Below the pieces are notes generated by a model. It did not search any database. It was not told the origin of the DNA and saw only the letters and a program-made list of their open reading frames with translations. This document shows positions 19,988-30,287 of a stretch of DNA of 64,000 bases, in pieces (the first letter of the stretch is position 1; every line of letters begins with the position of its first letter). The stretch spans positions 1-64,000 of the forward strand of contig NZ_KB892280.1 of NCBI RefSeq assembly GCF_000373745.1, given 5' to 3'. The translations under genes were made by a program, and so were the position numbers. The stretch comes from Oligella ureolytica DSM 18253 (lineage in GTDB: Bacteria; Pseudomonadota; Gammaproteobacteria; Burkholderiales; Burkholderiaceae_B).

Positions 19988-21865
19988 CTAAATGAGATCT
20001 GCAAAACGCTGTTGAACAGATCGCTCAATACCTGTGGCATCTAAACCCAGCTCAGCTCTCAGAGCCTGTTGGTCGCCATGATCAATAAATTGGTCCGGAT
20101 AGGCTAATTGCAAGACCGGTAAATTTATATCGCGCTGATTGAGAAATTCTATCACTGCGCTACCAGCACCTCCCATCAAGGCACCCTCTTCAAGCGTGAC
20201 GAAGCCCTGATGCGAAGCGGCAAGCTCAACCAACATATCCTCGTCAATTGGCTTTACAAAGCGCATATCAACTAGACTGAGATCATATTTATCCGCAACA
20301 GAGATCGCTTCATGAAGCAAAGGACCAAAGGCTAATATCGCAACTTTTGAGCCCTGACGGCGTTTTACGGCCTTACCAAGAGGCACAGTATCTAGCGTAT
20401 CAGAGACCTTGGCACCGACACCTCCCCCTCGAGGATAGCGAACGGAAGCGGGCCCCTCATGTTGATAACAGGTGCTTAACAAAAGTCGACTTTCCTGTTC
20501 ATCGGAAGGTATTGCCACAACCATATTAGGGATACAACGCAAATAAGCAATATCGTAATTACCTGCATGAGTAGCGCCATCTGCCCCGACCAAACCGGCT
20601 CGATCTAAGGCAAAGGTAACATCTAAATCTTGTAGCGCAACGTCATGAATGACCTGGTCGTAGCCTCTTTGTAAAAAGGTAGAATAAATTGCCACCACCG
20701 GCTTTAGCCCTTCACAGGCCAGACCACCGGCAAAGGTTACGGCATGTTGCTCTGCAATGCCCACATCAAAATATCGCTGAGGAAAACGCTGCTCAAACTC
20801 CACTAGACCACTCCCTTCGCGCATGGCCGGAGTGATACCAATCAATTTAGAGTCAGACGCAGCCATATCACAGAGCCAATGACCAAATACCTGCGTAAAG
20901 CTTTGCTTCGCACTACTGCCGGAAGACTTAATTCCCTCAGAAGGATTAAACTTACCGGGACCATGATAGAGCACCGGATCCTTTTCGGCTAACTCATAGC
21001 CATTACCTTTTTTAGTAATGACATGAACAAACTGCAAACCACCTAAACGCTTAACATTATACAGAACCGGTAATAGAGCATCTAAATCATGACCGTCAAT
21101 GGGGCCCACGTAGTTAAAACCAAACTCATCAAACAAGCTCGTACCGCCCATCAGGCTCTTAGCTTGATCTTTGACATGCCCCTTAAAGCGACGAGCAAAC
21201 TCAGCCATTGGTTCGGGCATACGCTCCAACATCATCTTGCTCACATCGCTAGCCTCTTTATAAAGAGGAAGGCCACTGGAAATTAAACGACTAAAGTATT
21301 TATTTAACGCGCCAACAGGTGGAGATATCGACATATCATTATCATTTAAGATCACCAACAAGTTAATACCCTCGGTGTCACCTGCATTGTTCAAGGCTTC
21401 GAAAACCATACCGGCACTCATTGCCCCATCGCCAATCACAGCGATATGCTGACGATTGATCCCTTGGTTACGAGCAGCCACCGCCATACCTAAGGCAGCT
21501 GAAATCGAAGTCGAAGAATGAGCTGTACCGAACGCATCATAAGGCGACTCAGAGCGCTTAGGAAAGCCCGAGATATGATGCTGCTGTCTGATAAAAGGCA
21601 AGTCCTCACGACGACCTGTTAATACCTTATGGGCATAAGCCTGATGACCAACATCCCAAATCAAACGATCGTGCGGTGTATTAAAAATATAATGCAGAGC
21701 CACAGTCAGCTCTACCGTGCCAAGGTTGGACGACAAATGACCACCGGTCTTAGCGACTGATTCCAAGATATACTGGCGCAGCTCTTTGCTCAGCGCAGGC
21801 AATTGGCAGCGCGTGAGCTCCTTTAAATCGCTAGGAGATTCTATTTTGTTTAACAAACTCTTCAT
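19988..21865 (-). CDS. dxs: 1-deoxy-D-xylulose-5-phosphate synthase
   Basis: 625 residues. This thiamine-diphosphate transketolase-like enzyme condenses pyruvate and glyceraldehyde 3-phosphate, the entry step of the MEP isoprenoid pathway. Visible motifs are [17 protein letters not shown], the [18 protein letters not shown]-type ThDP site with [29 protein letters not shown] with the catalytic Glu, and YPRG. The ATG at 21865 lies inside the end of ispA with AAAGG upstream; an in-frame TTG at 21889 is less likely. Overlapping ispA implies co-transcription xseB-ispA-dxs. Confidence 0.96.
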   Translation of the reverse strand: MKSLLNKIESPSDLKELTRCQLPALSKELRQYILESVAKTGGHLSSNLGTVELTVALHYIFNTPHDRLIWDVGHQAYAHKVLTGRREDLPFIRQQHHISGFPKRSESPYDAFGTAHSSTSISAALGMAVAARNQGINRQHIAVIGDGAMSAGMVFEALNNAGDTEGINLLVILNDNDMSISPPVGALNKYFSRLISSGLPLYKEASDVSKMMLERMPEPMAEFARRFKGHVKDQAKSLMGGTSLFDEFGFNYVGPIDGHDLDALLPVLYNVKRLGGLQFVHVITKKGNGYELAEKDPVLYHGPGKFNPSEGIKSSGSSAKQSFTQVFGHWLCDMAASDSKLIGITPAMREGSGLVEFEQRFPQRYFDVGIAEQHAVTFAGGLACEGLKPVVAIYSTFLQRGYDQVIHDVALQDLDVTFALDRAGLVGADGATHAGNYDIAYLRCIPNMVVAIPSDEQESRLLLSTCYQHEGPASVRYPRGGGVGAKVSDTLDTVPLGKAVKRRQGSKVAILAFGPLLHEAISVADKYDLSLVDMRFVKPIDEDMLVELAASHQGFVTLEEGALMGGAGSAVIEFLNQRDINLPVLQLAYPDQFIDHGDQQALRAELGLDATGIERSVQQRFADLI

Positions 21866-21873
21866 TACAACCT

Positions 21874-22791
21874 TTAGCTTTGGCGGCAAATAATCAACTC
21901 GGCCAACGTCCTCAATTTATCTGCGCGCGGTCCAAGAGGTTTTATCGCCTTCAATGCATCATTATGCAATAGCTCAGCGTATTGCTTGGCCTCTTCCAGG
22001 CCTAAAATACTTACATAAGTGGGTTTATTATCTAGCTCGTCTTTGCCCGCAGTCTTACCTAAAGCATCTGTGTCCATCGTAGCGTCGAGTACATCATCAA
22101 CTACCTGATAGGCTAGACCCAACTTTTCTGCATACTTTTTAAGTGCAGAATGATCCTCATAATTGGTGGCAACAGTGATTGAACCAAGCAGCACACTGGC
22201 TTTGATTAGTTCACCGGTTTTTAACTGATGCATCAATTTTAACTGAGATTTAGAGATTTTCTGATCAACAGAGGCCAAATCCATATACTGACCACCCACC
22301 ATACCCCTACTGCCCGAAGCGATAGCCAACTGCTGCATTGCTTTGACGACCAGCGCAGGGGCGACTTGCATATGGGCGAGCGTCTCAAAAGCTAAAGCTT
22401 GTAAAGCATCTCCGACCAACAACGCATTAGCCTCACCAAACTCGACATGCACTGTGGCCTTGCCGCGACGTAACTTATCATCGTCCATGCATGGCATATC
22501 ATCGTGCACTAAAGAGTAAGCATGAATCAATTCAACTGCGGTAGCTGCCGCAACCAACGCTTTTTTAGACTGTTCGACCTGCTCACTAGGATGGGCCACT
22601 TCGCCCGCAGCTAACACTAACGCTGCGCGAATGCGCTTACCACCACCCAAGCAAGCATAACGCATCGCCTCATGTAAACCAGCCAAATGTGGGCTCTCAT
22701 CAGCTACCATCAGCACCTGTTCTAAAGCAGACTCCAGTGTCGGCACCACATAAGAACTCAACCAGTGAGCAAAGCACTGTTCTTGACTCAT
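21874..22791 (-). CDS. ispA: Farnesyl diphosphate synthase (polyprenyl synthetase)
   Basis: 305 residues, all-alpha prenyltransferase. The first Asp-rich motif is [14 protein letters not shown] and the second DDVLDATMD, both binding the Mg-diphosphate; KTGELI lies between. It adds IPP units to make FPP for quinone and undecaprenyl carriers. The ATG follows the xseB stop with no gap, so the pair is translationally coupled. Confidence 0.93.
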   Translation of the reverse strand: MSQEQCFAHWLSSYVVPTLESALEQVLMVADESPHLAGLHEAMRYACLGGGKRIRAALVLAAGEVAHPSEQVEQSKKALVAAATAVELIHAYSLVHDDMPCMDDDKLRRGKATVHVEFGEANALLVGDALQALAFETLAHMQVAPALVVKAMQQLAIASGSRGMVGGQYMDLASVDQKISKSQLKLMHQLKTGELIKASVLLGSITVATNYEDHSALKKYAEKLGLAYQVVDDVLDATMDTDALGKTAGKDELDNKPTYVSILGLEEAKQYAELLHNDALKAIKPLGPRADKLRTLAELIICRQS

Positions 22792-23052
22792 CTAATCTTC
22801 CTCAACATCTTGAGACAAAGGCTTCAGTATATTATCCTGCAGCACCTGGACCTGCAACTGCGCATCATCAAGCTTTTGCTGACAAATGCGGCTTAGTAAC
22901 ATACCGCGTTCGTACGCCTTAAGTGCATCATCGAGTGACAACACTTGATTTTCCATCGACTGAACAATCCCCTGCAATTCCTTCATGGCATCTTCAAACT
23001 GCTCGGGTAAATCCTGCTGTTCAGTATGCAAAACTAATTTGTCGTCAGACAC
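22792..23052 (-). CDS. xseB: Exodeoxyribonuclease VII small subunit
   Basis: 86 residues. The family core LPEQFEDAMKELQGIVQSME, then LSLDDALKAYERGMLL, is a helical hairpin that binds XseA in exonuclease VII, a single-strand nuclease. The xseB-ispA-dxs order is the common proteobacterial arrangement; xseA is not in the window. Confidence 0.93.
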   Translation of the reverse strand: MSDDKLVLHTEQQDLPEQFEDAMKELQGIVQSMENQVLSLDDALKAYERGMLLSRICQQKLDDAQLQVQVLQDNILKPLSQDVEED

Positions 23053-23154
23053 ACTAGCCTCCTGCTAAATTAAACAATCCAACATTGTACGAAAAACCAT
23101 ACTTTTTGTCGCTAACTTTTAATAAATCACCGACTAAGCTCTGATCACCCTTAA

Positions 23155-23187
23155 AAAACAAAGCCCAAGATAAATGACCTATCTTGG
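23155..23187 (-). terminator. Rho-independent terminator of the sulfurtransferase gene
   Basis: CCAAGATA pairs with TATCTTGG around 7 nt, and on the minus strand GCTTTGTTTTTT follows. Confidence 0.75.
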
Positions 23188-23238
23188 ACTCTATCGATTG
23201 AGATAAGTGTAAGACCACTACTAAGCAGTCATTAACTA

Positions 23239-24096
23239 TTAATTACCGGTGGCTACCGGACGACTTGAATCACTAATCCATTCACTCCATGAACCGGCGT
23301 ATAATTTAGCACCTCTTAGTCCTGCCGCCTCCATTGCGAGAAGGTTATGACACGCACTGATTCCCGAGCCACACTGCGCAACCACTTCACTGGCAGGCCG
23401 AACACCCAGTAAGCTTATAAACTCTTGGCGCAGTTTATCGGCGGATTTGAATTGAGTGCCATCGACTAAATTCTCAGTAAAGGGACGATTGACTGCACCC
23501 GGTATGTGACCGGCCACAGCATCCATTGCTCCATCATCACCACTAAAGCGAGCTGCAGAGCGTGCATCAACCACTAAAAAATCTTTTAGACGGATATTAA
23601 CCTCAACCTCATCTGCATTTACCCGACCGCCCACCAATCTTGGCGCTTGCTGCCACTCAATCGCAGCACCAATAGCAACGTCTGAGCGATCTAGCTCTCC
23701 GCCCCCTGCCTGCCAAGCCTCTAAACCACCATCTAACACCTGCACCTTGGCACATCCCACCCAGCGCAACATCCACCATAGACGAGAGGCAAACATACTA
23801 TTAGCAGCGTCATACACCACATAGTGATCCGTTACCTGCATACCGCGAGACGCAAGTAATGCTGCAAAATCATCTCGTTCCGGCAAAGGGTGACGACCAT
23901 TAACTCCTGTTGGTGTTGCCGACAAGTCACGATTTACATCAAAAAACACAGCTCCGGGAATATGCCCTTCTAAATAGTTTCTGCGCCCTAAGTCCTCATC
24001 ACGCAGATCTGAACGGACATCAATAATATGAAGCTTTTCATCATTAGACTGCTGAAGTAAATCCTTGAGTTCGTTTACTGTGATTAATGGATACAT
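23239..24096 (-). CDS. sseA: Thiosulfate / 3-mercaptopyruvate sulfurtransferase (tandem rhodanese)
   Basis: 285 residues with two rhodanese domains. Domain 1 (about 1-140) holds IIDVRSDLRDE and GHIPGAVFFD; domain 2 holds VVDARSAARFSG, GHIPGAVNRPF and the active-site loop QCGSGISAC, whose first Cys carries the persulfide. The CGSG loop favours 3-mercaptopyruvate over thiosulfate in characterised relatives. The start ATG 24096 has a strong AAAGGAGG 5 nt upstream; the frame extends further but without support. Monocistronic by its terminator. Confidence 0.88.
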   Translation of the reverse strand: MYPLITVNELKDLLQQSNDEKLHIIDVRSDLRDEDLGRRNYLEGHIPGAVFFDVNRDLSATPTGVNGRHPLPERDDFAALLASRGMQVTDHYVVYDAANSMFASRLWWMLRWVGCAKVQVLDGGLEAWQAGGGELDRSDVAIGAAIEWQQAPRLVGGRVNADEVEVNIRLKDFLVVDARSAARFSGDDGAMDAVAGHIPGAVNRPFTENLVDGTQFKSADKLRQEFISLLGVRPASEVVAQCGSGISACHNLLAMEAAGLRGAKLYAGSWSEWISDSSRPVATGN

Positions 24097-24221
24097 AACT
24101 ACCTCCTTTACCGCTAAACATATTGGTAACAAATATTATCTATTTAGTATAGCCATAGTATAGACAAAAGAAGTCCAGAAAAATCAATTATTCATCGTTG
24201 CCATTGCCTAAAACTTATCCC

Positions 24222-25088
24222 CTATGTGCTTGAGCTCTTATTCACCTGGCGTACGGTCGCCCATGCGGATAAACCGCCTGCTACTATCACACCGGCAATG
24301 CCAAGCCAAACCAGTACATCCGGCACGTCCTCCCAAAACAAGACGCCCATTAGCACAGCAAAAACAATCGTCAGGTACTGCAACACAGCTGATAAAATCG
24401 GCGAACCTGCTCCATAGGCCTTGGTAATACACAGCTGCCCAACCATACCGCTAAGACCCACTGCCAATAAAGCCACCCACGCTTGAGCTGAAACACTTGA
24501 AACTGCACTCCACTCGAGGCTTACAGCACCAATCACCGTGACGACAACGGAAAAATAAAAGACCGTCAACCAAGTTGACTCCCCGAGCCTACCCAAGGAA
24601 CGAAGCTGCATCATGGCCACGGCGGCACAAACGCCCGAGCACAACCCCAGAAACACAGCAACGTACTGATCATCATGAATACTCGGCCTTAACACCATCA
24701 ATACACTGACAAAACCCAGCAAGCAGGTCAAAAAACGGAACCAATCTCTTTTTCCTTCGTCAGCCTTGATAAACACCCATAAACCTATAAATATAGAGGA
24801 CGTGTAATTTAAAGTAGCTGCTGTCCCCAATGGCAATACGGAATAACAGTAAAATACTAAAATAAGTGCTGTTGCTCCAAACAAATTACGAAGAAAGTGT
24901 AATTTAAAACTTTTGGGCCGTAGCGAGTGTTTGGTGAGTATTGCCCAAACAAAGATGAGCAACACCGAAGGCAGGCCGCGAGCAATAATCGTCAAAGCGA
25001 GCGGTACATTTAGCTCTCCGGTAAACTTAACACCCGCCCCCATCAGAGCAAACATAAACGATGCTAATACCATCCAGAGAGACTGCAT
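24222..25088 (-). CDS. EamA/DMT-superfamily transporter
   Basis: 288 residues with ten predicted membrane helices in two EamA repeats (about 1-135 and 145-275), the drug/metabolite transporter fold. LNYTSSIFIGLWVF in the first and ILSAVLQYLTIVFAVLMGVLFWED in the second repeat are typical (quoted parts overlap helices 4 and 9). The substrate cannot be read; relatives export amino acids or purine-like metabolites. Divergent from htpX. Confidence 0.85.
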   Translation of the reverse strand: MQSLWMVLASFMFALMGAGVKFTGELNVPLALTIIARGLPSVLLIFVWAILTKHSLRPKSFKLHFLRNLFGATALILVFYCYSVLPLGTAATLNYTSSIFIGLWVFIKADEGKRDWFRFLTCLLGFVSVLMVLRPSIHDDQYVAVFLGLCSGVCAAVAMMQLRSLGRLGESTWLTVFYFSVVVTVIGAVSLEWSAVSSVSAQAWVALLAVGLSGMVGQLCITKAYGAGSPILSAVLQYLTIVFAVLMGVLFWEDVPDVLVWLGIAGVIVAGGLSAWATVRQVNKSSST

Positions 25089-25217
25089 GCAGAAACCTTT
25101 TGATCACCATTTGAAACTGACATTTAACTTACAATCTACGTTTAAATTGTTATCATTAAACACAGTGCAATTATTAATTATTCTATCTCTACTCAACCAC
25201 ATTGGAATGAAAATCAC

Positions 25218-26090
25218 ATGATGCGCATTATTTTGTTCTTAGCTACCAACTTTGCTGTTATTTTGGTGCTATCAATTACGACCCGTATTTTCGGTTTAAA
25301 CAACTGGCTTACCGCACAAGGCATCGACTACAACTCGTTGCTTATTTTTGCCTTAATCGTTGGTTTCACCGGCTCAATCATTTCCTTACTGATGAGCAAA
25401 CCTATCGCTAAAATGAGCACCAGAGCCCATGTCATCGACCCCAATAATCCGGCTAATTACCAAGAAGCCTGGTTGATAGAAACAGTATCGCAATTTGCGC
25501 AGCGCGCAGGCATTGGCATGCCCGAAGTGGCTATTTATGAGGGTGCTCCAAACGCCTTTGCTACCGGCGCCTTTAAAAACGACGCACTGGTTGCCGTGTC
25601 TACCGGCCTATTACAGAGCATGTCGGAAGAAGAAGTTGCTGCCGTCTTGGGCCACGAAATAGCTCACGTCGCCAACGGCGACATGATCACCATGACCCTA
25701 ATCCAAGGCGTCGTAAATACCTTTGTTATTTTCTTAGCTCGTGTTGTTGGATACGCCATCGATCGTGCTGTATTTAAAAACGAACGAGAAGGTATGGGTC
25801 CGGGTTACTTCATCACTGTTATCGTGTTAGAAATCATCTTTGGCGTGTTCGCTTCGATGATCGTCGCTTGGTTTTCGCGCCAGCGTGAGTTCAGAGCAGA
25901 CGCCGGTGCCGCTCAACTCATGGGCACTCCCAGCTCCATGATTAAAGCGCTTCAACGCTTACAGCAACTGCAATCAGGCGAATTACCAAAAAACATCCAA
26001 GCCTTAGGCATTTCCAATGGTCAAAAGCTGGCTCAACTTTTTGCTACACACCCGCCATTAGAAGTACGCATTCATGCCTTAAGTAAATAA
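25218..26090 (+). CDS. htpX: Membrane zinc metalloprotease HtpX
   Basis: 290 residues. Two N-terminal membrane helices (about 4-22 and 34-53) precede the M48 domain with the zinc motif HEIAH (in [12 protein letters not shown]) and the downstream Glu in [10 protein letters not shown]. Two further helices lie between them. HtpX works with FtsH in quality control of inner-membrane proteins and is often heat- or envelope-stress induced; I see no clear sigma-32 promoter. The start could be either of two adjacent ATGs. Confidence 0.94.
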   Translation: MMRIILFLATNFAVILVLSITTRIFGLNNWLTAQGIDYNSLLIFALIVGFTGSIISLLMSKPIAKMSTRAHVIDPNNPANYQEAWLIETVSQFAQRAGIGMPEVAIYEGAPNAFATGAFKNDALVAVSTGLLQSMSEEEVAAVLGHEIAHVANGDMITMTLIQGVVNTFVIFLARVVGYAIDRAVFKNEREGMGPGYFITVIVLEIIFGVFASMIVAWFSRQREFRADAGAAQLMGTPSSMIKALQRLQQLQSGELPKNIQALGISNGQKLAQLFATHPPLEVRIHALSK

Positions 26091-26110
26091 TTTATTAAGG
26101 CACAAAGTTA

Positions 26111-26146
26111 AAAACACCGTTTCATAAATAAATGAAACGGTGTTTT
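26111..26146. terminator. Bidirectional terminator between htpX and polA
   Basis: A perfect 15-bp stem, AAAACACCGTTTCAT with its complement, and a 6-nt loop lie between the convergent gene ends. The stem's own A/T ends give a U run in each direction. Confidence 0.8.
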
Positions 26147-26178
26147 GCGTTTAGTTTATAGTGAGAGTACCTATCTTA

Positions 26179-28905
26179 TTATTCAGCGTCACTCCAATTA
26201 TCGCCTACGGCCACTTCTGCCACCAAAGGCACACTTAGCTCAGCGACATTGGTCATCAATTCAGGTAAAGCCTGACGCATTAACTCCTTCTCAAATTCCG
26301 GCACTTCGAGCACAAGCTCATCGTGAACCTGCATAATCATGCGTGACTGCAGCTTTTTCTCATCAATGAAATTCTGCACCGCCACCATCGCCATTTTGAT
26401 TAAATCAGCGGCAGTACCCTGCATCGGCGCGTTAATCGCCTGTCGCTCAGCGTTTGCCTTGCGTGGCCCTTTAGCGCCTTGAATTTCGGTAAACCACAAG
26501 CGACGGCCAAACGCAGTTTCTACAAAGCCATTATCAGTCGCTTCTTTTTTGATACGATCCATGTAATCTGCCACTCCCGGGTAGCGAGCAAAATAACGAT
26601 CGATATACACTTTTGCCGCATCACGCGTAATATCCAGATTTTTTGCCAGGCCAAAAACACCCATACCGTAAATCAAACCAAAGTTAATCGCTTTAGCCGA
26701 ATAACGCTGCTCAGCAGTGACGTTTTCGATCGCATCGACTGAAAAAATTTCAGCAGCCGTACTGCGGTGAATATCCTGACCCTCAGCAAAGGCCTGACGC
26801 AACCCCTTATCTCCGGAGATATGCGCCATGACTCGTAATTCAATTTGGGAATAGTCAGCTGCTAAAATCACCTTCCCGGGCTCAGCAACAAACGCACGAC
26901 GAATGCGTCTCCCCTCTTCCGTTCGTACCGGGATATTTTGCAAATTAGGCTCGGAGGAAGATAAACGCCCCGTCACCACGGAGGCTTGCGAATAACTTGT
27001 ATGAACTCTACCCGTGGCTGGCCAAACCATCGCCGGCAACTTATCGGTATAGGTTGACTTCAATTTAGCTAAGCTACGATATTCCAAAATCAGCTTAGGT
27101 AGGCGAAAATCTTCTGCTAGTTTATTAAGTGTTTCTTCGTCCGTAGACGGCGCGCCCTTGGGCGTTTTCTTAATAATAGGCAATTCCATTTTTTCAAACA
27201 GAATCGCTCCAAGCTGTCGCGGTGAATTTAAATTAAACGGTTCACCAACAATGTCATGGGCTTCTTTTTCGAGCTCCTCTAAGCGCGTGGCAAACACTCG
27301 ACTCTGCTCCAACAACGCTTTTTCATCGATCTTGACCCCATTACGCTCAATGGTTGTCAACACCGGAGACACCTTCATTTCTAACTGATAAATTCGGTTA
27401 AAGCCTTCTTCTGCCGCGATCAACGGTGCCATCACTTGATATAACTGCAATGTCACATCAGCATCTTCACACGCATACTCTGAGGCTTGCTCAATAGGCA
27501 CCTGATCAAAGGTAATAGCCGATGCTCCTTTACCACAAATTTCTTCGTAACTGATACCGCTACGACCAAGATAGCGCTGCATTAACTCTTCCATACCGAC
27601 ACGCTTAGAAGAGTCCAACACATAGCCCATAAGCATAGTGTCATGCTCAACACCCCGTAAGGTAACTCCTTCATTAGCTAACACATGCGCATCAAATTTA
27701 GCATTTTGTAATACCTTAGCTGCTTTTTCGTTTTCCAACCAAGGACGCAACCGCTCTAAAACAACCTGCTTATCCAACTGCTCATCTAACATCGAACCAC
27801 TATGACCGACCGGCACATACCATGCCTGACCCGGCTTTACTGAGACCGACAACCCAACAAGACGCGCGCCCATGGAGTAAAGACCATCGGTTTCTGTATC
27901 TAAAGCAACAAGCTCCGCTGACTCCAACACTTTAATAAGGTCTTTTAACTGCTCTTCAGTCGTCACTGTTTGATAATCAATGTCAGTCGGTGCCTCAGGT
28001 ATTGCGGCAACCTCCACTCGCCCATCCTGCTCCGGAATAGCGTCAGGATCGCCGGTCAACTCGCGTAACCAGGTACGAAAACCATATTTTTGAAAGATAT
28101 CAATCAGGGTGTCTTTATCTTGACTCAGTGGACGCAAATCATCCGGAGAATCAATTTCTTCGGGCAAGTTACAATCTTGCTTAATGGTAACTAAACGACG
28201 AGTCATCTCAAAATTTGGGATAAATTCACGCAAATTTTTGCCGGCGACCCCTTTGATCTCGTCAGCATGAGCAATCAGATTCTCTAAAGTGCCATATTCT
28301 TCCAACCACTTCGCGGCAGTCTTGGGACCTACTTTAGGCACGCCGGGAATATTATCAGACGTATCACCCATTAACATGAGGTAATCAATAATTTGCTCCG
28401 GTTTCACACCATAGCGTGCTTTGACACCATCAATATCCATCAAGTGATTACTCATGGTATCAATCAACGTAACCCTTTCATTGACTAACTGAGCCATGTC
28501 CTTATCACCCGTAGAGATAACTGATTCAATACCATGCTCAGTCGCCTTTTTGGCCAGAGTCGCAATCACATCATCCGCCTCAACCCCTTCAACAGCAATC
28601 ACAGTCCACCCCATAGCACGTATGGCATCATGAATTGGTTTTATCTGAGAGCGCAAATCATCAGGCATTGGTGGACGATTGCCTTTATACTCTTTATAGA
28701 TATCGTCCCTAAACGTTTTGCCTTTCGCATCAAACACGCAAGCCATATAATCGGGATTATAATCTTGGTTTATTTTACGCATCATGTTCATCACCCCATA
28801 AAGCGCCCCCGTAGGCTCGCCCAAGGCATTTCGCAAATTAGGCATAGCGAAAAATGCACGATATAAGTAACTTGAACCATCAACAAGCAATAAGGTTTTT
28901 TTCAT
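26179..28905 (-). CDS. polA: DNA polymerase I
   Basis: 908 residues with all three activities: 5'-3' exonuclease (about 1-300; LLLVDGSSYLYRAFFAMP, GDTSDNIPGVPKVGPKTAA), 3'-5' proofreading exonuclease (LDTETDGL with the metal-binding Asp and Glu, YACEDADVTLQLY) and family A polymerase (ADYSQIELRVMAHISGD, QVHDELVLEVP). The proper start is ATG 28905, giving MKKTLLLVDGSS; the frame is open 69 bp further into the neighbouring gene without family similarity. This start overlaps, head to head, the ATG of the plus-strand LOG-family gene, so the polA promoter should lie within that gene's first codons. Confidence 0.96.
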   Translation of the reverse strand: MKKTLLLVDGSSYLYRAFFAMPNLRNALGEPTGALYGVMNMMRKINQDYNPDYMACVFDAKGKTFRDDIYKEYKGNRPPMPDDLRSQIKPIHDAIRAMGWTVIAVEGVEADDVIATLAKKATEHGIESVISTGDKDMAQLVNERVTLIDTMSNHLMDIDGVKARYGVKPEQIIDYLMLMGDTSDNIPGVPKVGPKTAAKWLEEYGTLENLIAHADEIKGVAGKNLREFIPNFEMTRRLVTIKQDCNLPEEIDSPDDLRPLSQDKDTLIDIFQKYGFRTWLRELTGDPDAIPEQDGRVEVAAIPEAPTDIDYQTVTTEEQLKDLIKVLESAELVALDTETDGLYSMGARLVGLSVSVKPGQAWYVPVGHSGSMLDEQLDKQVVLERLRPWLENEKAAKVLQNAKFDAHVLANEGVTLRGVEHDTMLMGYVLDSSKRVGMEELMQRYLGRSGISYEEICGKGASAITFDQVPIEQASEYACEDADVTLQLYQVMAPLIAAEEGFNRIYQLEMKVSPVLTTIERNGVKIDEKALLEQSRVFATRLEELEKEAHDIVGEPFNLNSPRQLGAILFEKMELPIIKKTPKGAPSTDEETLNKLAEDFRLPKLILEYRSLAKLKSTYTDKLPAMVWPATGRVHTSYSQASVVTGRLSSSEPNLQNIPVRTEEGRRIRRAFVAEPGKVILAADYSQIELRVMAHISGDKGLRQAFAEGQDIHRSTAAEIFSVDAIENVTAEQRYSAKAINFGLIYGMGVFGLAKNLDITRDAAKVYIDRYFARYPGVADYMDRIKKEATDNGFVETAFGRRLWFTEIQGAKGPRKANAERQAINAPMQGTAADLIKMAMVAVQNFIDEKKLQSRMIMQVHDELVLEVPEFEKELMRQALPELMTNVAELSVPLVAEVAVGDNWSDAE

Positions 28906-29671
28906 GTTAACCAATAAAGAAAAATTAACTGTAGACGATGATCTTACAGTAGAAGACAACACAAACGACAGCAAAACAATTAGTCGTCAAGAAATGAAGC
29001 AAGTAGAAGCCTCAAAGGCCAACACAATCAAGGGGCAAATTTCAGAAATCTCTGAAGAGCTGGCCACAGCAGCTCAGCACCTGGTTGATCTCAAAAAAGC
29101 AGTTAGTATATTTGGCAGTGCTCGCACCCCGCGCAACTCGTTTTACTATAACAAAACAATCGAAATCAGTAAATTGCTCGCCGAGGCCGGTTTCAGCATT
29201 ATTTCCGGCGGCGGCCCCGGCATCATGGAGGCGGCCAATAAGGGATGCTTTGAAGCAGGTGGTCACAGTGTCGGTCTCAACATCAAATTACCTCACGAGC
29301 AGAGCGACAACGGCTACCAATCCGATAGCCTGTATTTTAAATACTTCGTATCTCGCAAAACAACTTTCTTTATGAATAGCTCGGCCTACATCATGATGCC
29401 GGGCGGCTTTGGTACGATGGATGAGGTTTTTGAAACCCTCACGTTAATCCAAACAGGCAAAGCGCATTATGCGCCCATTGTTTTTGTCGGTCGTGAGTTC
29501 TGGGGCGGTTTAGTGGATTGGATCAAAGATCAGCTACTGGGCTGTAGCTATATCACTGAAGCCAACCTCGATCTATTTATCATTGAGGATGATCCGCACA
29601 AGATCTTACAATACATCCAAGAAAAGCATGAAGAACATTGCTTTGATGACAACTGCTTTGGCTTAAAATAA
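28904..29671 (+). CDS. LOG-family protein (TIGR00730; cytokinin-riboside-monophosphate phosphoribohydrolase-like)
   Basis: 255 residues. A Rossmann-like domain from about residue 64 (KKAVSIFGSARTP) holds SGGGPGIMEAANKG and the LOG motif PGGFGTMDE, which mark nucleotide phosphoribohydrolases once annotated as lysine decarboxylases. In bacteria these can release bases from nucleoside monophosphates; the true substrate is unknown. The first ~60 residues are hydrophilic and not conserved. The ATG at 28904 has AAGG 8 nt upstream but overlaps the polA start codon on the other strand; ATG 28994 is an alternative. Confidence 0.8.
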   Translation: MLTNKEKLTVDDDLTVEDNTNDSKTISRQEMKQVEASKANTIKGQISEISEELATAAQHLVDLKKAVSIFGSARTPRNSFYYNKTIEISKLLAEAGFSIISGGGPGIMEAANKGCFEAGGHSVGLNIKLPHEQSDNGYQSDSLYFKYFVSRKTTFFMNSSAYIMMPGGFGTMDEVFETLTLIQTGKAHYAPIVFVGREFWGGLVDWIKDQLLGCSYITEANLDLFIIEDDPHKILQYIQEKHEEHCFDDNCFGLK

Positions 29672-29720
29672 CTTGCTTAATACAGACGGCTTGGACAAAC
29701 AGCCTAACAACTCGACCACA

Positions 29721-29756
29721 CCTTAAGCTGCGAAACAAGCAAAGAGCAGCTTAAGG
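29721..29756. repeat. Inverted repeat between convergent genes
   Basis: CCTTAAGCTGC pairs perfectly with GCAGCTTAAGG around 14 nt. There is no U tract on either side, so I class it as a hairpin that could help end the two convergent transcripts, not as a proven terminator. Confidence 0.5.
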
Positions 29757-29773
29757 AATGTCATAACGTGATA

Positions 29774-30103
29774 TCAATCACTTTTTTCATCCTCGGCATC
29801 AGCCGGTGGACGGCAAGTAACATGCACCGATCGCGCTTGACCTCCCTGCCGCTTTAACTCGGCTTTGAGCTGCTCACTAACATAACGCTCTCTGGCAATA
29901 TCCACATCCACCACCACGCCTTCATACTCAGCACAAGCCGCGCGCATACGCTCTTGGCACGCATCACCCTGTTCTGTACAAGTCACCTCAAAATGTATAT
30001 CTCCCTCGGTATACATAGGTGTAGTCCGGCAGGCACTAAGCGCTAAAGCTAAGATAGCAGCAAAAGAAATAAGAGAAAATGTTTGGGCACGGTGCGTCTT
30101 CAT
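29774..30103 (-). CDS. Small putative lipoprotein, function unknown
   Basis: 109 residues. A signal peptide with hydrophobic core ISFAAILALALSAC ends in a lipobox (LSAC), so the Cys should be lipidated. The mature part is short, polar and contains four more Cys (CTEQGDAC, AAC, TCRPP), which could form two disulfides. I recognise no domain. The start is the ATG at 30103; a TTG 12 bp upstream is in frame. Convergent with the LOG-family gene, divergent from leuS. Confidence 0.7.
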   Translation of the reverse strand: MKTHRAQTFSLISFAAILALALSACRTTPMYTEGDIHFEVTCTEQGDACQERMRAACAEYEGVVVDVDIARERYVSEQLKAELKRQGGQARSVHVTCRPPADAEDEKSD

Positions 30104-30140
30104 AGGTTTAAGCAATGATTTTCCTAGCCCCTAGTTATGA

Positions 30141-30169
30141 TTAAATCTCAGCTCAATCAGGGGTATAAT
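30141..30169 (+). promoter_or_regulatory. Putative promoter of leuS
   Basis: A perfect -10 TATAAT at 30164-30169 lies 17 bp after a poor -35 (TTAAAT). The transcript would have a leader of about 110 nt, in which I see no T-box or leader peptide that I trust. Confidence 0.45.
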
Positions 30170-30287
30170 GGAGCGTTTACATCAAGAATAAAAATAGTAT
30201 CCTTAGAAAAGCAACAATAACTCACGATCACTTTTTTTATTCTAATAAACTCTAATTTTTATCACTATTATCTTTAGAAGTCTATCT

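Noticed and set aside
28906-28974. 69-bp extension at the 5' end of polA
   Set aside because: No similarity to PolA N-termini; it is antisense to the LOG-family gene.
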